This document shows, in pieces, positions 1 to 4,942 of a DNA stretch of 5,959 nt; the stretch's first letter is position 1, and each line of letters starts with the position of its first letter. The notes beneath the pieces were generated by a model. It made no database searches. It saw only the letters and a program-made list of their open reading frames with translations, and was not told the origin of the DNA. The position numbers were made by a program, and so were the translations under genes. The stretch covers positions 1 to 5,959 of the forward strand of contig JALSPE010000148.1 in NCBI GenBank assembly GCA_026986085.1, in the 5' to 3' direction. The stretch comes from Campylobacteraceae bacterium (GTDB lineage: Bacteria; Campylobacterota; Campylobacteria; Campylobacterales; Sulfurovaceae).

Positions 1-110
1 CCCTCTACTTTTTTAGATTTTAACAAACCTTTTTTTATCTTTGCATATACTGCTTGACGAGATATGCCACACTCTTTAGCATACTCAGATGGCTTAATTA
101 ATCTACTCAT
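1..110 (-). CDS. Small helix-turn-helix DNA-binding protein, N-terminal part (cut by window edge)
   Basis: Reading the minus strand from an ATG at 110-108 gives 36 open codons to the window edge, so the 3' end is missing. The translation begins MSRLIKPSEYAKECGISRQA, continues VYAKIKKGLLKSKKVEG, and has a typical helix-turn-helix layout: a first helix around residues 7-13 (PSEYAKE), a turn at CGIS (14-17), and a recognition helix at about 17-27 (SRQAVYAKIKK) followed by a basic wing-like stretch. The start is well supported: AGAAGGAG lies on the minus strand at 123-116, about 5 bases before the ATG. Such N-termini occur in small regulators and excisionase-like proteins; which of these it is cannot be told from 36 residues. 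The tandem repeats at 121-441 lie directly upstream, so they form its 5' region. The protein family is inferred, the open frame and ribosome site are seen. Confidence 0.7.
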   Translation of the reverse strand, partial: MSRLIKPSEYAKECGISRQAVYAKIKKGLLKSKKVE

Positions 111-115
111 ACTAA

Positions 116-123
116 CTCCTTCT
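116..123 (-). promoter_or_regulatory. Ribosome binding site of the helix-turn-helix gene
   Basis: The minus strand reads AGAAGGAG here, a near-complete anti-16S match ending 5 bases before the ATG at 110-108. Its first bases (AGAAG) coincide with the junction of the tandem-repeat block: the boundary between repeat copies 1 and 2 also reads CAGAAG on this strand. The repeat array therefore stops inside the ribosome site. Confidence 0.7.
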
Positions 124-441
124 GTTTAATTGGACGCAAAATGAGCAAAGCCCATTTTACTACGCTGTCGCTGAGACCGACTCGGCGTGGAGCCCTCGCT
201 CTTTGCGCTTCTGTTTAATTGGACGCCAAACGAACAAAGCCCATTTTACTACGCTAACGCTGAATTCTCTTCAGCAGAGGGCTCTCGCGCTTTACGCTCT
301 TTGATTGGACGCAAAATGAGCAAGTTCGTTTGACTATGCTGTCGCTGAGACCCACTTGGCGTCGTGCTCTCGCACCTTGCGCTTTTATGGATGTAAAATG
401 GGCAAAAATTTATTTTGCTGTGTTAATGCTCTCTCTTTGCT
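121..441. repeat. Degenerate tandem repeat block, about 3.6 copies of an 85-89 bp unit
   Basis: Copies run 121-209 (89 bp), 210-298 (89 bp), 299-383 (85 bp) and a decayed, shortened copy 384-441. Copies 1 and 2 share identical blocks TCTGTTTAATTGGACGC and CAAAGCCCATTTTACTACGC, and all three full copies end in a variant of TTTGCGCT. The unit length is not a multiple of three and stops are present, so it is not a coding repeat. Each full copy has a stem-loop with a 5-nt loop: 169-187, 259-275 and 343-361. Copy 1 has a second hairpin at 138-158 (AAAATGAGC / GCCCATTTT, loop AAA, one mismatch). The block is clearly richer in G+C than its surroundings. Copy 4 differs largely by C-to-T and G-to-A changes (GGACGC to GGATGT), which suggests decay. 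Function is unknown; it is neither CRISPR-like nor a recognisable insertion sequence. Confidence 0.85.
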
Positions 442-470
442 AGTTAAGCATATTGCAATATCTCTTAATT

Positions 471-496
471 AGAAGAGAGGTTTTAACCTCCCTTCT
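471..496. repeat. Hairpin with 11 paired bases and a TT loop
   Basis: AGAAG (471-475) pairs with CTTCT (492-496), then one A/C mismatch, then GAGGTT (477-482) pairs with AACCTC (485-490) around a TT loop. On the plus strand a T6 run follows only at about 511-516, some 14 bases downstream, which is too far for a classical intrinsic terminator. No gene reads into it from the left on the plus strand. Confidence 0.55.
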
Positions 497-733
497 ATTC
501 ATCTTGCTCTTTTTTATTTATTCTATTTTAACCCAAATTATGCAATAGAAATCACTTGCATTGCAATATTCATTGTGCCGTGGGCATTTACAAAAAATCA
601 TCGCCGAACTTTTGGGTTAAGCTTAAATTTTTTGCAAATACCCACAACTCAAGCACTATCACTAATTTTACCAATCTTGTTACACAATTTGGGTTTAAAT
701 TAAAACCTCTTTTATTTACAGATAACCACTTAT

Positions 734-788
734 GTAGATATCTATATAAAGTTAGCACTTTTAAGTGTAACTCTTTATAGATATCTAC
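734..788. repeat. Long imperfect hairpin, about 25 bp stem, 3' of pcm
   Basis: The left arm starts GTAGATATCTATA (734-746) and the right arm ends in its perfect complement TATAGATATCTAC (776-788). Inward, after single-base bulges, AA pairs with TT, AGTTA (750-754) pairs with TAACT (768-772), and CACTT (756-760) pairs with AAGTG (763-767), leaving a TT loop. On the minus strand the structure begins 16 bases after the pcm stop, so it would sit in the 3' untranslated part of the pcm mRNA. There is no T-run after it on either strand, so intrinsic termination is doubtful. Blocking of 3' exonucleases or an RNase III site are possible roles (inference). It could also be a short inverted-repeat element. 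Confidence 0.75.
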
Positions 789-804
789 TAACTTTAAACT
801 CAGT

Positions 805-1473
805 TTAATACTCTTTACCCTCGATAACTGGAACAAAACAACACTCCTCTATCGCCTCGCTTGTAATTGTAGTTCCATTTTTATAATATCTTGTAATTGT
901 TTGCAATCCATACTCTTCAACTGGTGCAATTAGTATGCCACCATCTGCTAACTGCTCAAATAGTGCATCTGGTATCTCTTGTGGGGCAGCAGAGAATATA
1001 ATTCTATCAAATGGTGCAAACGAACTCCACCCTCTTGTTCCATCATCAAATTTAGAGTTTATATTTGTAATCTCTAATTCTCTAAACCTCTCTCTTGCCT
1101 CTTGAAGCAAAGAGTCTATTCTCTCTATTGTAAATACTCTTCTAAATATTTTAGAAAGAATTGCAGCTTGGTATCCACTGCCACAACCAATTTCTAAAAC
1201 ATTATCGCAGCCACTTGGCTCTAAATACTGTGTCATTTTTGCAACTGTTAATGGAGAGCTAATCCACTGTTGGCTATCCATAGGCAAAGCATCCAATTGG
1301 TAAGCTAAGTGTTTAAATATATCAGAGACAAATATCTCTCTATCTACACTCTTTAATGCATCTTTTACAATAGGATCTAGGGGAAACTTTTGCTCAATTT
1401 GCTTTACCATATTGTCAATTTTGTGTTGTCTCTTTTGTCTATCTAATTTTTGCATAAAAGAGTTTTGTTTCAT
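805..1473 (-). CDS. pcm: Protein-L-isoaspartate O-methyltransferase
   Basis: This 222-aa cytosolic enzyme uses S-adenosylmethionine to methylate L-isoaspartyl residues in damaged proteins, the first step of their repair. The family signature is clear: QQWISSPLTVAKM (68-80, matching the usual GQ-IS-P--VA-M substrate loop), VLEIGCGSGYQAAIL (92-106, SAM-binding motif I), VFTIERID (113-120, acidic end of the second strand), DDGTRGW (143-149), and APFDRIIFSAAPQEIP (153-168), followed by LADGGILIAPV (175-185). Length is normal for the family (about 205-225 aa). The first ATG is preferred: it follows GGCAGAG, and the next Met (residue 7) has no ribosome site. A promoter is seen at 1506-1534. It may be transcribed alone, since a strong hairpin lies between it and the upstream hydrolase. 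A long stem follows the stop. Confidence 0.95.
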   Translation of the reverse strand: MKQNSFMQKLDRQKRQHKIDNMVKQIEQKFPLDPIVKDALKSVDREIFVSDIFKHLAYQLDALPMDSQQWISSPLTVAKMTQYLEPSGCDNVLEIGCGSGYQAAILSKIFRRVFTIERIDSLLQEARERFRELEITNINSKFDDGTRGWSSFAPFDRIIFSAAPQEIPDALFEQLADGGILIAPVEEYGLQTITRYYKNGTTITSEAIEECCFVPVIEGKEY

Positions 1474-1505
1474 AATCTCTGCCTACTTAATTTTATATTT
1501 TATAT

Positions 1506-1534
1506 ATTATATAATATAAAGAATAAAAAATCAA
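1506..1534 (-). promoter_or_regulatory. Sigma70-type promoter of pcm
   Basis: The minus strand has TTGATT (1534-1529) as a -35 box and TATAAT (1511-1506, a perfect -10 box), separated by exactly 17 bases. The start of transcription would fall near 1499, giving a leader of about 25 bases before the pcm ATG. The AT-rich surroundings make chance TATAAT matches common, but the -35 box at ideal spacing and the short distance to the gene support it. Confidence 0.6.
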
Positions 1535-1578
1535 CCATTTTTAGCTTATTATATTAAAAAATATATAAAAGTGTTTAA

Positions 1579-1610
1579 TTTACACAACTTTACAACTATA
1601 TTTTACACAA
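1579..1610. repeat. Short direct repeats TTTACACAA upstream of the pcm promoter
   Basis: TTTACACAA occurs at 1579-1587 and again at 1602-1610, with a related TTTACAA at 1589-1595 between them. Start-to-start distances are 10 and 13 bases, so the sites lie roughly on one face of the helix. They sit about 45-75 bases upstream of the pcm -35 box, a place where activators bind, but no regulator can be named and the AT-rich background makes chance plausible. Confidence 0.35.
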
Positions 1611-1650
1611 TTTTTATTTTTATAGAAAAAATGGATTAATTTATTTGAAT

Positions 1651-1685
1651 ATAATTGACAACTATAGAGTTTAGTTGTCAATTAT
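1651..1685. terminator. Perfect 14-bp inverted repeat over the hydrolase stop codon, possible terminator
   Basis: ATAATTGACAACTA (1651-1664) and TAGTTGTCAATTAT (1672-1685) are exact complements around a 7-base loop. The TGA stop of the carbon-nitrogen hydrolase (1680-1678) lies inside the right arm. On the minus strand the stem is followed by ATTCAAATAAATT rather than a clean T-run, and on the plus strand by CTAATTTTATA, so neither side is a textbook terminator. Its place, exactly at the gene end and before the pcm promoter, makes a transcript-end or mRNA-stabilising role the best guess. Confidence 0.5.
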
Positions 1686-2397
1686 CTAATTTTATATATC
1701 TTCTTATTATCCTTACTTGATTTAAATCTATACTATATCTAATTAACTCCCTTGCATCATCCATTACAACTCCACCCATTGGAGCATAAATTGCGCTAGA
1801 ACTTGCCATACCCTCTTTTGCAGAGTTGGCAACTAAAAGGTAACACTGGTTTACAACTGCTAATGCATTTGATATTATCTCTAAATGTCTTTTTCTGGGC
1901 ATTCCCCACTGGCTTGGGGCAAAAATTATCTCTGCACCCTCTAGTTTTTGCCAAAGCTCTTTATATCTTAACTCAAAACATATCAGCAATCCACACTCAA
2001 TACCATCAACATCAAACTTTACAATATCACTACCATCCCCAGCTTTCAAGAATAGATGTTCATTACCTAACTTAAAAAGCTTTTGTTTACGCTGTTTATG
2101 GATAATTTTACCCCTGCTTATTACAATAGCCTCATTATAGTAGTTGTCACTACTCTTTACAAGAATTGTCAATATTAATGTCTTGGAGTTTACACTCTTA
2201 ATTAACTCTTCTATTGCATACTCTCCAAACTCACAAGCTTTATCTAAATTTTCATAGTCATAATCAGTTAAACAAACCTCTGGTGCCACAACTATTGTAT
2301 CATCAGGAAGGGTTTTAAGATAGTGTAGTATTTTATCAAGATTTTTTTGGTAAATTGGACTGTTTTTTAACTGTAAAAGCGCCACCTCTTTTTGCAT
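1678..2397 (-). CDS. Carbon-nitrogen hydrolase (nitrilase superfamily)
   Basis: This 239-aa cytosolic protein belongs to the nitrilase superfamily, whose members cleave amide or nitrile C-N bonds through a Glu-Lys-Cys triad. All three residues can be seen: Glu40 in APEVCLTDY, Lys104 in the HKQRKQKLF stretch (aligning with the family's RK-x-HLF), and Cys140 in GLLICFELRY. FAPSQWG (from about residue 159) matches the conserved strand and loop after the nucleophile. The length is at the short end of the family (about 250-280), from a compact C-terminus rather than a break. The ATG is supported by AGGAGTT, 5 bases upstream. The substrate cannot be named; omega-amidase-like or deaminated-glutathione amidase-like roles are possible. 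It is divergent from the FAD oxidoreductase, with an operator-like dyad between them, and its stop lies in a 14-bp hairpin. Confidence 0.9.
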   Translation of the reverse strand: MQKEVALLQLKNSPIYQKNLDKILHYLKTLPDDTIVVAPEVCLTDYDYENLDKACEFGEYAIEELIKSVNSKTLILTILVKSSDNYYNEAIVISRGKIIHKQRKQKLFKLGNEHLFLKAGDGSDIVKFDVDGIECGLLICFELRYKELWQKLEGAEIIFAPSQWGMPRKRHLEIISNALAVVNQCYLLVANSAKEGMASSSAIYAPMGGVVMDDARELIRYSIDLNQVRIIRRYIKLDN

Positions 2398-2400
2398 AAA

Positions 2401-2407
2401 AACTCCT
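2401..2407 (-). promoter_or_regulatory. Ribosome binding site of the carbon-nitrogen hydrolase
   Basis: The minus strand reads AGGAGTT, the same core as the site of the helix-turn-helix gene, ending 3 bases before the ATG (AGGAG is 5 bases away). It fixes the start at 2397 and contrasts with the divergent gene, which has no such site. Confidence 0.75.
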
Positions 2408-2427
2408 ACTGTATTTAGGTTTAACTA

Positions 2428-2449
2428 TTGTATCTAAATATTGATACAA
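2428..2449. promoter_or_regulatory. Operator-like dyad TTGTATC-N8-GATACAA between divergent genes
   Basis: TTGTATC (2428-2434) and GATACAA (2443-2449) are perfect complements separated by 8 bases, a layout usual for dimeric repressors. On the minus strand TACAAT (2432-2427), a possible -10 box for the hydrolase gene, overlaps the left arm. On the plus strand the right arm ends 6 bases before the TATAAT of the FAD oxidoreductase. A bound protein would thus cover both promoters. The regulator is not identified. Confidence 0.5.
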
Positions 2450-2455
2450 ATTGGC

Positions 2456-2461
2456 TATAAT
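2456..2461 (+). promoter_or_regulatory. -10 box of the FAD oxidoreductase, predicting a leaderless mRNA
   Basis: A perfect TATAAT ends 6 bases before the ATG at 2468. Transcription usually starts about 7 bases after the -10 box, which puts the first base of the mRNA on the A of the ATG or within a base of it. No Shine-Dalgarno site lies before this ATG, as expected for a leaderless message. No good -35 box stands at 16-18 bases, which fits the Campylobacterota habit of relying on the -10 and AT-rich upstream DNA. Confidence 0.55.
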
Positions 2462-2467
2462 TTCAGA

Positions 2468-3706
2468 ATGCAAAAAGATGTAATAGTAATTGGTGCTGGT
2501 GCTGCTGGAATGATGGCAGCTATTAGCGCTGCTAAAAGTGGTTGTAGTGTTTTGTTGCTAGAGAAGTTATCTAAAATTGGTGCAAAGCTAAAAGCAACTG
2601 GTGGTGGACGCTGTAATTTAACCAATACTCTAAGCCAAGATGAGTTTATAGCCAAGTTTGGTAAAGAGGGGCGCTTTATGCAAGATGCTCTAAATAGTTT
2701 TAACAATTATGACTTGATAGATTTTTTTAAATCTATTGGGGTAGAGACAGATGCTCCAGATGGATTTAGAGTATTTCCAAAAGGGCATAAATCTACAACT
2801 ATAATAGAAGCTCTAAAGCAAGAGTTAAATAGATTACAAGTAGAGATTTTAACCTCTGCAAGAGTTTTAGATATTAAAAAAATTGACAATAAAAGTTTTA
2901 GCGTTGCTATAAAAAATCAAGAGTTAAAAGCATCTAAAGTTATAATCTCAACTGGTGGTAAGGGTTATCCAACACTGGGTGCACAGGGTGATGGATACAC
3001 TATTGCTAAAAATTTAGGGCATAAAGTTACAAAGCTCTACCCCGCAATGATGCCACTAAAAGTAAAAGAGAGTTGGGTGGCTAATTGTCGAGCCGATACT
3101 GTTGCAAAAGTTTTTATGCAAGTAGATTTAAAAAAGTATAAAAAATATAGTGCTACAGGCGATTTAATATTTACAAAAGATGGAATAAGAGGACCAGTTG
3201 TTTTAGACTTTTCACGCGAAATTACACCACTTTTAGATAAATTAGGAGAAGTTCCAATTTCAGTAAATTTAACAAAGGGGATGAATTTTGAAGATATTTT
3301 ACTAGACTTTAAGAGTGCAGTTGCAACAGGTAAATATAAAACTACTCAAGAGTTAGTTCAAAGGCTTTTGCCTGAATCTATCGCCAAAGAGTTAATTAAA
3401 ATAGCAAAAGCAGATGGCAATATCCCATTTGGTAAGCAAAAAGGGGCTATTAGAGATAATCTAATTAAACTATTAGCCAAAACACCATTAACAGTTACAG
3501 GGCATAGTGGCTTTGATATGGCTATGATAACAAGGGGTGGTGTAAGTTTAAAAGATATTAACCCAAAAACATTAGAGAGTAAGCTCTTAAATGGATTGCA
3601 CTTTTGTGGAGAAGTGGTAAATTTAGATGGACCTTGTGGTGGATACAACTTGCAATGGGCATTCTCTAGTGGCTATTTAGCAGGGGTTAGTTGTTGCAGT
3701 CAATAA
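2468..3706 (+). CDS. NAD(P)/FAD-dependent oxidoreductase, HI0933/YhiN family
   Basis: A soluble flavoprotein of 412 aa from this ATG, in the HI0933-like (YhiN, BaiN-related) family; the physiological substrate of most members is unknown. Residues 5-14 (VIVIGAGAAG) form the dinucleotide-binding loop, followed by LLLEK (29-33, Glu32 for the ribose) and the family hallmark ATGGGRCNLTN (43-53). Further hallmarks are STGGKGYPTLGAQGDG, DLIFTKDGIRGP and, at the C-terminus, HFCGEVVNLDGPCGGYNLQWA, the second FAD-binding stretch. The length is typical (about 390-420). A TTG in frame at 2441 would add MIQIGYNFR, but it overlaps the dyad and the -10 box, has no ribosome site, and lies outside the family alignment; the ATG at 2468 fits the usual N-terminus. 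It is convergent with the radical SAM gene across a structured 321-bp gap. Confidence 0.93.
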   Translation: MQKDVIVIGAGAAGMMAAISAAKSGCSVLLLEKLSKIGAKLKATGGGRCNLTNTLSQDEFIAKFGKEGRFMQDALNSFNNYDLIDFFKSIGVETDAPDGFRVFPKGHKSTTIIEALKQELNRLQVEILTSARVLDIKKIDNKSFSVAIKNQELKASKVIISTGGKGYPTLGAQGDGYTIAKNLGHKVTKLYPAMMPLKVKESWVANCRADTVAKVFMQVDLKKYKKYSATGDLIFTKDGIRGPVVLDFSREITPLLDKLGEVPISVNLTKGMNFEDILLDFKSAVATGKYKTTQELVQRLLPESIAKELIKIAKADGNIPFGKQKGAIRDNLIKLLAKTPLTVTGHSGFDMAMITRGGVSLKDINPKTLESKLLNGLHFCGEVVNLDGPCGGYNLQWAFSSGYLAGVSCCSQ

Positions 3707-4027
3707 GATAAAAGTAAAATTTACTTATATTTGTTTATAATAGTTAATAGAAATTAAATACCAATAAATCAATTTTATTTAATTGTTTAATGCTGAAGCA
3801 CAAAGCCCTTTTTGGAATCTTAAATTCGCATACAAATTACTTATTAAAATAAATTTTAAACAATACGGACACGCGAATTCATTCGCGTCTATTTGGGCTT
3901 TTTGCTAGAGTTTCAATTTTTTGCCTCGAATAAATTCGAGGGTCCAAAAATAAGAGCAGTAAACTTTACTTTAAAACTTTAGTTTACTATCTTAACAATT
4001 TAATTTAAAAAGTTAAGTAAATATCTT
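3707..4027. other. Gene-free convergent intergenic stretch rich in inverted repeats
   Basis: This lies between the ends of two convergent genes and has no open frame of note. Small symmetric elements are seen: AAGTAAA/TTTACTT (3712-3726, one-base loop) just after the oxidoreductase stop, ATTGTTTAA (3782-3790) against TTAAACAAT (3856-3864), AGCACAAAGCCC (3797-3808) against GGGCTTTTTGCT (3895-3906; 11 of 12), the paired hairpins of 3867-3945, AGTAAACT/AGTTTACT (3958-3988), and CTTAAC/GTTAAG (3991-4017) near the radical SAM stop. The last two may help end the radical SAM operon, but none has a clear T-run. Confidence 0.55.
3867..3945. repeat. Paired-hairpin element closed by GGAC/GTCC
   Basis: Two perfect 8-bp stems with 2-base loops stand here: ACGCGAAT/ATTCGCGT (3871-3888) and CCTCGAAT/ATTCGAGG (3924-3941). 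Both share the core GAAT-N2-ATTC. GGAC (3867-3870) directly precedes the first and its complement GTCC (3942-3945) directly follows the second, so the whole could fold as a three-way junction. A competing extension is T5G (3918-3923) with CA5 (3945-3950) around the second stem. It resembles dispersed palindromic or REP-like elements; it is not a textbook terminator on either strand. Confidence 0.65.
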
Positions 4028-4942
4028 TTACCTATTGGCTCTATAAAACTCTATATCTCCATTTTCTATCTTCTCTATTTGATTATCTCTTAAAAGTTCA
4101 TAAAATTTGTTTTTCGAATTGACACTAAAGAGTATCTCTATATCATTTAAAGTTAATGGACGCATAGATAGGGTTTGTAGTATTTGCTCTTTTGTATAGT
4201 TGTATTTTGTGCCACCTATTGGTTGCTTAGAGGCTATAGCAATATTTAATTTTTTGCTAAACTCAAGCGATAAACTGTGTAATTTAGAGTAGCTAATCGG
4301 TTTAATTGGGTAAGCTGGTGGTCTATCTATTGTGCTTAAATCTACTCTTGTAGGGTTTAATTTAATTAAAAATTCATTTAATTTAGCCACCTCCTCTTTT
4401 GTATCATTTAATCCCTCTACAAATAGTATCTCAATTAACAAATTGCCAGAAAATTTACTTTTAAACTCTAACATTCCTTTTTTTATACTATCTAAATCTA
4501 TACTTTTACTCGCCCTATCTAAGCGTTTAAAACAATCTTTTGTAGCGCAATCAAGAGACAACTTTACACTATCAAACCTGCTTAATGCCTCTTGTGTCTC
4601 TAAGTTATCAATTGTGCCACTATTTGTTAAGATAAGAGTTTTGATACCACCTTTAAAGGTATTAATCTCATCTATTAACTCATTTAAATATGGGTATAGA
4701 GTTGGCTCTCCATTGGCTGTAATAGTTAAATAATCTATAGCTTTATGCTCTTTTAAAGCCTCTTTTATCGCTTTTGTAATCTCTTTAACACTTAAAACTT
4801 TGCTATAGTTATCTACAACCTTTGCACCCTTTAGCTCACAATAGAGGCAATCAAAGTTGCACTGCTTTATATCAGGGCTTAAATCTACACCCAAAGATTT
4901 TCCAAAGCGACGAGAGTTTATTGGACCAAAAATTATACTCAT
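4028..4942 (-). CDS. Radical SAM protein, COG0731-type
   Basis: This 304-aa enzyme would bind a 4Fe-4S cluster and cleave S-adenosylmethionine to start radical chemistry; the substrate is unknown. The N-terminal FGPINSRRFGKSLGVDL (5-21) is the hallmark of the COG0731 group. Cys28, Cys32 and Cys35 form the C-x3-C-x2-C cluster motif (CNFDCLYC). TITANGEPTLYP supplies the GEP-type motif that contacts SAM, and ILTNSGT and VKLSLDC continue the barrel. About 55 C-terminal residues (from roughly QILQTLSMRPLTLNDI) look like a small winged-helix domain, as is usual in this group. The ATG at 4942 overlaps the TGA of the ThiD2-like gene in ATGA, so translation is probably coupled; its own ribosome site is weak. 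Its partner suggests, but does not show, a thiamine-related task. Confidence 0.9.
   Translation of the reverse strand: MSIIFGPINSRRFGKSLGVDLSPDIKQCNFDCLYCELKGAKVVDNYSKVLSVKEITKAIKEALKEHKAIDYLTITANGEPTLYPYLNELIDEINTFKGGIKTLILTNSGTIDNLETQEALSRFDSVKLSLDCATKDCFKRLDRASKSIDLDSIKKGMLEFKSKFSGNLLIEILFVEGLNDTKEEVAKLNEFLIKLNPTRVDLSTIDRPPAYPIKPISYSKLHSLSLEFSKKLNIAIASKQPIGGTKYNYTKEQILQTLSMRPLTLNDIEILFSVNSKNKFYELLRDNQIEKIENGDIEFYRANR

Larger units (their letters stand above)
442..804. other. Gene-free stretch between the repeat block and pcm
   Basis: No convincing gene is seen. Open frames of 74 codons (plus) and 82 codons (minus) lie here, but neither has a ribosome site, both overlap a large hairpin, and their compositions look random. 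The stretch is AT-rich and holds inverted repeats: 471-496, TTAACCCAAA at 528-537 against TTTGGGTTAA at 611-620, TGCAAT at 541-546 against ATTGCA at 560-565, GGTTT/AAACC at 692-707, and the long stem at 734-788. A perfect palindrome TATTGCAATA lies at 451-460. Such density suggests remnants of small mobile or structured elements. Confidence 0.55.

Noticed and set aside
121..441. CRISPR array
   Set aside because: Units follow each other without unique spacers, are 85-89 bp long and diverge from copy to copy; no cas gene is present.
121..441. Integron attC sites
   Set aside because: Length and imperfect symmetry are reminiscent, but the GTTRRRY and RYYYAAC cores are missing and no cassette genes lie between the copies.
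556..780. Plus-strand 74-codon open frame
   Set aside because: It has no ribosome site or promoter, its end lies inside the 734-788 hairpin, it overlaps an equally long frame on the other strand, and the translation resembles no protein family.
588..836. Minus-strand 82-codon open frame overlapping the pcm 3' end
   Set aside because: It starts inside pcm in another frame without a ribosome site. Its apparent pseudo-repeats (YKELHLKVLTLYRYLHK) are simply the hairpin translated.
2441..2467. TTG start adding nine residues to the FAD oxidoreductase
   Set aside because: The added segment covers the promoter -10 and part of the dyad, has no ribosome site, and precedes the normal family N-terminus.
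3924..3950. Intrinsic terminator for the convergent genes
   Set aside because: The stem is good, but the base run that follows is A on the plus strand and also A on the minus strand, so no U-tract would follow in either transcript.
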